A stretch of 64,000 nucleotides of DNA, taken from NCBI GenBank assembly GCA_025266875.1, contig JALLLT010000048.1:1-64000 (forward strand), written 5' to 3'. Of this stretch, positions 58,890 to 64,000 are shown piece after piece. The translations under genes were made by a program, and so were the position numbers. Within the stretch, counting starts at the first letter, position 1. Each line of letters starts with the position of its first letter. Source of the DNA: Fennellomyces sp. T-0311. Its lineage: Eukaryota > Mucoromycota > Mucoromycetes > Mucorales > Lichtheimiaceae. Under the pieces are notes generated by a model, which was given only the letters and a program-made list of their open reading frames with translations, was not told the DNA's origin and did not search any database.

Positions 58890-58921
58890 TGAATATATCC
58901 TGAATTTATTTTTTCCATGGT
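58890..58921 (-). repeat. terminal inverted repeat, right, of the AT-hook unit
   Basis: Complement matches 56244-56275 with two mismatches. Outside it the complement reads 'gttacc', close to 'gtac' outside the left repeat, so the repeat may extend a few bases. Confidence 0.75.
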
Positions 58922-59199
58922 GGTAACCTCCTTTAGTAAGGGCCGATCAGGCTCGTTCTTTGGAAAGACATATATGCTAGTCAGTAAAATTAGTATGAGC
59001 CATGTAGTAATACGAATATAAGGAGTTTTCTCTGTATGGACACCACTATTTTGTACAAGTGTAATCGAAACATAAGCCCGTGATTTTTTCATTGTGTGTA
59101 AGTACAAAGAAAATAGGATCGAACACAGCTCGAAAATTTCTCAGTTCAACAATCCAAGGGTCTCTCACTTCGTTATTTTGTGATGTTGTATGCGCCGTT

Positions 59200-59660
59200 T
59201 TTATCTGTCTAATCTTCGCTTTCACTTTTTATGGATACAACAATTTCTCGTGTTCGTAAAATATATTACTGTCGTATCCTGACATACCAGTCATCCATTG
59301 TCTACAGACCTTTCCATCTCAGCCTTTGTTACATCCGTTCCTTTATTTCGACATCAACAACCGCACAGTTATCTATTGGCCTGTTCACTGGCTTGTGTGT
59401 CAGTGAGACCTTGATCTGGGTTCAGACTTCAAGAAGGACCATTCACGTTAACTCAGTCTCTGCATGATTATCCGCTCCTTCGTAATAAGGCAGTATGGTC
59501 ATTAGGGATTACGGCGATAACACGGATTCGGCTCTGATAGAAAAGCATTCACCTTCTCCGTCCCGACTCATCATCATTATAAATAGAGAGTAGTTCTCTT
59601 CAATAAAACATTATCTTATTTTTGGTCTCGTCATTTGAAGCTTTCCAATTGAGCGATACC
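59200..59660 (+). repeat. diverged dispersed repeat, copy 2
   Basis: Related to 18990-19520 (shared blocks listed there). A 78-codon frame at 59231-59467 holds the counterpart of the hydrophobic segment. The 278 bp before it (58922-59199) show nothing. Confidence 0.5.
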
Positions 59661-59664
59661 ACAA

Positions 59665-59913
59665 TTACCAGCAACGAATAAACTCTCGATGGACAATGAT
59701 CTTTTTCTTCTTATCTATGGCAAATGTGACGGCAATTCCCTTCACAACAACGCAAAGTTGATCCGGGGTAAAAATATTGGCTTTTGGCGTTCTTCGTTTT
59801 GAACTGGCAGCGGAATCCATTGAGTACTTTTGAAGAGGCTTACTGACCTCACCAGTAATTGAATCTCCTTGATATACATATAGGTACATTTTGTAAAGAA
59901 TTTTAAGATGCAT
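59665..59913 (-). CDS. possible 82-residue basic protein
   Basis: Single open frame on the minus strand with protein-like composition: 'VYQGDSITGEVSKPLQKYSM', then 'SKRRTPKANIFTPDQLCVVV' and 'GIAVTFAIDKKKKIIVHREF'. No family recognised. It begins directly behind repeat copy 2 and lies 250 bp from the next small gene on the same strand. It may be the last exon of a longer gene. Confidence 0.35.
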   Translation of the reverse strand: MHLKILYKMYLYVYQGDSITGEVSKPLQKYSMDSAASSKRRTPKANIFTPDQLCVVVKGIAVTFAIDKKKKIIVHREFIRCW

Positions 59914-60163
59914 CTATTCGTAATAGCGACTTGGAGTATTAGCGGAGGATGGAAAAGGTTATTAGGAATAAATGTAATTTTGGCGATTAAACGTGATTTG
60001 CAAGACGCTTTTGTGATATAAGAGTATTTTTTAACTTTTTTGTTGAATGCCCTAAAACCCGCGCTTCATGAAACCGTTGAGTTTGTGGCTCTAGTGTAAT
60101 TTAGGGCTGCTTTATGATCGAGAATGTATAAGCTCCTGTTAAACGTAAACCAGCCAAAAGCAC

Positions 60164-60891
60164 TCAAAATGGAAGAGGTCCGAAGTGAAAAGCATACGAA
60201 ATAAAATGTAAGAGTAAGAAGACATGAAATGAAAAAGCGATGAAGATGAGAAATTCGACAAAATCGGAAAACCAAAGGCTAATGCTTTGGAAATCGTCTT
60301 GACCGCCTCTTCGCTGAATAGAAACCGTTCCAGCCTGTGGATCTTCTTCAGTTTTTTGTAGAGATTTAACCGCAGATCCAGTTGTGTTAGCAGTTAGTCA
60401 ACCCAAAGTCCCAAGTGAAGAGTGATTTTCACCTTTTTTTTGATATACAACCGTTTGTGCATTTTTACTGACAGGTATGAGCAAAGAGAAATGCTAATAC
60501 ATCAATTTTGCGCTGATAGCAGGATTTAGGGCCGGGATATGGCAAAAAATATATCAACCTTGGAAAGAGTTGACCAGGAAGTAGAGCCTGTGTACAGCTA
60601 ATTTAAAAAACGCAGAAAATATAGAGTCGAAAGTGAAAGAAACATAGGAAACGGAATGTGCTATATAAAAAAAACTTACGTAATCATCTTTAAATATGTA
60701 TTTCAGCGGAAAAGCTCCATTATCACCGTGATTACCTAGTAGCCATGACAACCAGTCTATTTAATACCACGAAAACATCATCAGCGAGCTTGTAGCAGTG
60801 ATAGTCACTACATCTTTAGTCAGATCTTACTTTCTACTGCAATCCTTGAATAAATTGTCGGGAACGTGTTCGTACTCTTTGATATGGCCAT
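60164..60891 (-). CDS. small five-exon membrane protein, unknown
   Basis: Five exons on the minus strand, 60891-60831, 60756-60680, 60597-60559, 60493-60433 and 60345-60164, join without any stop and with consistent phases to a 139-residue protein. That agreement across four introns is the main evidence. It starts MAISKSTNTFPTIYSRIAVE, then 'NWLSWLLGNHGDNGAFPLKY', 'YTGSTSWSTLSKHFSLLIPV', 'AQTVVYQKKEDPQAGTVSIQ' and 'SLWFSDFVEFLIFIAFSFHV' running into a hydrophobic C-terminal segment ending 'FHFGPLPF'. One TM helix near residues 105-130 is likely. No family recognised, and upstream exons may be missing. Confidence 0.5.
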
Positions 60892-61842
60892 GTCAAATTG
60901 CAGAGCTTGCATAGATTGCTTGAACAAGTTACACGGATTATTGAAACGCGTATACCAGTTTTTGAAAGCTAAGGTCAGAGTTTTGAGCGAAGTGCACTGA
61001 ACCTTTTCAGATATGTATATGCTGAAATTTTCGGTGGGTATTGCAAAATTCGATATGTATCATCCCATTGCATTTACATATCCTATATATATTTTTGAAT
61101 GACGATGCAGACGACACTATAACTTAGTGCATGAATGGTGCGTGCCTTCATAGTTGCTAAAGCATCAAAAACCCAAGGGTGCCTGCAATAAATTATGGAT
61201 AAGCATCATTTATTGTACACGACCTCATTCGTGATCTTGCGCAAAAGCTGTAGACAATTTTTTCGATATGATCTACAAATCTTTCTAAATCAATATTGAA
61301 AGATTTTAGCATCCTTGAAGATTACTTTTGAATATTTGAATCTATTCTAAAGACTTTTCCCCAATGAGTTAGATGAACTATTGGAGAAGGTCACTGAAGA
61401 ATGACAGCGATAGGAAAAGCAGATGCTGGTGGACAAGATCCCAAATCGACGGAAAGGGAAGCATGAAGCAAAAGGAAACGCGAAGACCTACGTACTAGTT
61501 TTTTTTTATTTAGATTGGTGGAATCTGCTTGAAAGATAAACAACGATGCTTTCCTTAACCTATTTAATAAGACATCTCGTGCCCATGTTACTGTATGGGT
61601 GGCGTATGGGTTAAATCTTCATATTTTTAGTCAGTCATGTACGTTAAAATATATCAACATTTTTTGAGTAAGAGTGATGCTTACGATAGAATGTACTTCT
61701 ATCTTCAAACTTTCTGTAAGAAATAAGTGCGGCTACATATCTAGTGCGTTTTCTTGTGTCATAGCTTTGTTCCACTGTGAAAACTAATGCCTACCATCCT
61801 TCAGAGCTGTTAAATGCTTATATAAAAAAGGTTCAGCGTGAA
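60892..61842. other. intergenic, nothing supported
   Basis: About 950 bp between two small minus-strand genes. No convincing coding frame, RNA gene or repeat. Confidence 0.35.
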
Positions 61843-62287
61843 TCAGTGTCCACGATTTGGGTTATAATAAAGCAAGTCGTGTCGAACGCACGTTGCAAAC
61901 GTGAAAGGGGTCTCAAAATGATCCGAGTGTGAGATGAAGATGTGCAAAACGCACAAGTATAATATAATAGAAGGTTTAACCGTGGTATCCGTGTAAAGAA
62001 AAAGATTGAGATGTGCAAATACACCAAACAATAGCTGGACAGCAGACACAGCGAACACAGCGAACACGAACTCGCTGGATAAGGAAAATGGTGGCACAGC
62101 CACGACAAAGAAAAGCTATCACAACGTATTCATGATAATAATGTATGGGCGTTTGATGAGCTTGGATCTCGGGGGCCACTTTTCGTGAGACACCATCGTT
62201 GAGTCGCTTCCACAAGATTCTGGCGACTTTATTTGCTTTTGCAACGGCGGATAAAATATCAACGAACATACTCCATTCCGTACTCAT
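61843..62287 (-). CDS. possible two-exon membrane protein, unknown
   Basis: Exons 62287-62180 and 62115-61843 on the minus strand, phase 0, give 126 residues. Exon 1 reads MSTEWSMFVDILSAVAKANK then 'ARILWKRLNDGVSRK', an amphipathic basic start. Exon 2 is hydrophobic ('FVFAVFAVSAVQLLFGVFAH', 'PSIILYLCVLHIFISHSDHF') and ends 'LLYYNPNRGH'. The donor is a weak GTGGCC; without splicing the first frame stays open to 61976 with a different, Cys/Arg-rich end, so either form is possible. No family recognised. Confidence 0.4.
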
Positions 62288-63716
62288 ATTTCTTACTTTC
62301 AATACAAGCTTACTGTAATACCGTTATGTTGTACTTTTCCTTTGAGCATGTGTTCTGAAGAAAATTGATGCTTGTGTGAAAGGCAAATAAAGCTCCGTGT
62401 CGCTGCAAATTATAATTACAATTGTACCTGATTCTGTTCGAGAACTTAATATGTCTACACCGGTCCCTTACCTTTCGCAACATTGTAATTTCTTGAAAAC
62501 TAGCACAGTGTGAGAGGGATAAAAAATTTTGGAAGCAGCTGTTTTGCAGTTAATCTATCGGATTACTATAAACGTATATGGTATGACACCGAATGACATG
62601 CAAAATTCACAAATGTGTACTTACCAAAGGTGGACTGCCCTACCTTAACCATCGATAATATGTAAGGCATCATGTTCGAGTTGCGAGTTGACAAGTATTC
62701 AATCTGCGAAACTGTAAAAATCAGGGGCCCACAGTATCCATGTTGACAGACAGGCTACCGTACTATTATGTGGCTACCATTAAATTATCCAGAAAGCGAC
62801 GAGGAAATACGTACCAAAATTCGGAATGTGCTAAACCTTCGAGACTAATATAAACATAACTCGTTTACTGCGTTTACAGTCGATTGCAGAATGGCATTAT
62901 TTTCCGTAAAAGTTCCTTTCTAACATGCCTGAACAAACTACGATGTCATTTTATTGTGTTAACAAGATGGAACGGGTGCATAGCTATAGATACGGCGCAT
63001 GTTACGGCGATAAAACATATATGCCATGACAATGAATCTTCAATTACTTCTCAGTCGCCCCTAAAGTGAGCGTTGCGTATCAGCGCGATACTGAATTAAG
63101 CGGAGACTACGACAATGTTCGGCCTAAAGTTGATGGTATTGAAAATTTCTCTCCTATCATTGCACCGGTAGGAGACTTGTTACTTATAATATGTCAACAG
63201 TCACCAAACTTTAAATCATCGCTAGCTTGCTATGTACGTAGTGAAAATAAATATATGCCTTGATCTTAATGCCATGAAAATTTGCTAAGCCTTGTAATAC
63301 ACAGAAAGAGCGAAAAAAAAGGTTAATAAAGAAAGTTTAATATTAGTGTCGATCAGTGGACAAAATAGGTGAAAAAAGTTTGGTTTGGGTGCAAACGTTG
63401 CCATGTGTCGTAAAAAAAGTGCACCGGTATCTACGTCAGTTAGCCACGGCGATCTTCCCCTGTTATTTTCCTCCTGGAGACTAAAGTTCGACTGAAGGGG
63501 TTATGCAGTTGTCCCATGCCCTTATGGTTGAATTTAAATGAGTATAAAAGCCGGTGACAGAACTTCCATTCTTTTTTTAAAAAAAAATAGATCGCCATAC
63601 GTACAGGGTAAAACATAAAAAACTTCATTGTTTGTTCCACGTACTTTTATAAACTTAATTTTTAATTGTAGAGTGATCGAACGCAATATTATATACTCTT
63701 GAAAGCCTATATACTA
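62288..63716. other. intergenic, weak frames only
   Basis: 1.4 kb before the transporter gene. Two consecutive short plus-strand frames (62884-63069 and 63066-63263) show no splice partner or family. The last 200 bp include 'agtataaaagcc' (near 63540), a possible TATA element. Confidence 0.3.
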
Positions 63717-64000
63717 ATGACCGCCGCGATACATAATCAAAAAAGAGAAAATGCTTCAAAAACGTTTATTGCAACACCACACACATTTTTATACGAGGAT
63801 ACCAAGGCAACGGACAGCGCAAAGAAGATAAGGGTGTCCGAGGATCAGGAGTCTGATTTTCAAAAGTCGGTTCAAGACAGCGAGATCACTGTCGTAGATA
63901 ATGAAAATGACGGCGGATATGGATGGGTTGTTCTTTGTGGTGCATCACTATCCGCTTTCACGGCATTTAGTACGATGCAAAGCTGGTACGTACATAAAAT
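63717..64000 (+). CDS. MFS transporter, monocarboxylate-transporter-like, 5' part
   Basis: First exon (63717-63985) of a gene that runs off the window. It encodes a 70-residue polar, charged N-terminus (MTAAIHNQKRENASKTFIAT onward) and then 'NDGGYGWVVLCGASLSAFTA', the diagnostic start of TM1 in the monocarboxylate-porter (MCT/Mch) branch of the major facilitator superfamily. The exon ends in phase 2 at a GTACGT donor after 'FSTMQSW'. Family members move monocarboxylates, riboflavin or related compounds; the substrate cannot be told from this piece. Confidence 0.85.
   Translation, partial: MTAAIHNQKRENASKTFIATPHTFLYEDTKATDSAKKIRVSEDQESDFQKSVQDSEITVVDNENDGGYGWVVLCGASLSAFTAFSTMQSWYVHK

Larger units (their letters stand above)
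56244..58921 (-). mobile_element. 2.7-kb unit with 32-bp terminal inverted repeats and an AT-hook gene
   Basis: The two ends are 32-bp inverted repeats with two mismatches (ACCATaGAAAAAATAAATTC and so on). Behind each end lies an AT-rich subterminal array built on 'tttgaatata' (56300-56400 and 58800-58890), sharing the 20-mer cttaatatattttgaatatg except its last base. A single spliced gene lies inside, reading on the minus strand. No known transposase domain was recognised. The flanks show no clear target duplication. The layout is that of a DNA transposon, but an unusual gene bordered by a repeat pair is not excluded. Confidence 0.5.

Noticed and set aside
1..64000. CRISPR arrays or bacterial-type operons
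   Set aside because: No spaced direct repeats; spliced genes throughout show nuclear fungal DNA.

Overview
The window is nuclear DNA of a fungus, most likely an early-diverging one of the Mucoromycota (Mucorales-like). Evidence: many short GT..AG introns (about 46-105 bp) in nearly every gene, fungal genes such as NAD-specific glutamate dehydrogenase, protein O-mannosyltransferase, ATG18, NOP9 and TRM1, plus genes typical of basal fungi (a Frizzled/Smoothened-like receptor, an augmin HAUS4-like subunit). Intergenic DNA is AT-rich and holds decayed mobile elements. Exon joins were worked out by hand from open frames, intron phase and splice sites.

Layout. 0-3.7 kb: a decayed LINE reverse-transcriptase fragment, then empty DNA. 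3.7-7.4 kb: GDH2 and a small mitochondrial-type protein on the other strand. 9.4-12.4 kb: a 13-exon PMT mannosyltransferase. 12.8-15.1 kb: a 10-exon Frizzled-like receptor with signal peptide, Cys-rich ectodomain and 7 TM helices. 15.4-18.6 kb: ribosomal proteins S9 and L21. 21-22.2 kb: an F-box/PP2-like protein. 24.4-27.6 kb: an inverted repeat, then an unrecognised gene with an in-frame TGA. 27.6-29.0 kb: a Tc1-like transposon with exact 26-bp terminal repeats whose transposase carries one stop codon. 31.2-46.1 kb: a dense housekeeping block (HAUS4-like, SNX3, NOP9, ATG18, RhoGEF, TRM1). 46.6-54.9 kb: three tandem paralogues coding secreted, glycine-rich, probably GPI-anchored proteins of no family I recognise. 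56.2-58.9 kb: a 2.7-kb unit bounded by 32-bp inverted repeats carrying an AT-hook gene. 59-62.3 kb: small spliced genes, two of them membrane proteins. 63.7 kb to the edge: first exon of an MFS (monocarboxylate-transporter-like) gene.

Functional themes. The housekeeping genes do not form one pathway, though SNX3 (endosomal sorting), ATG18 (PI3P-dependent autophagy) and the RhoGEF all act in membrane and polarity control. PMT, the Frizzled-like receptor and the tandem GPI-type family all act in the secretory pathway or at the cell surface. The most unusual content is the tandem Gly-rich family (same 5-exon plan, every intron phase 1), the Frizzled-like receptor, and the AT-hook unit with terminal inverted repeats, which may be an undescribed transposon family.
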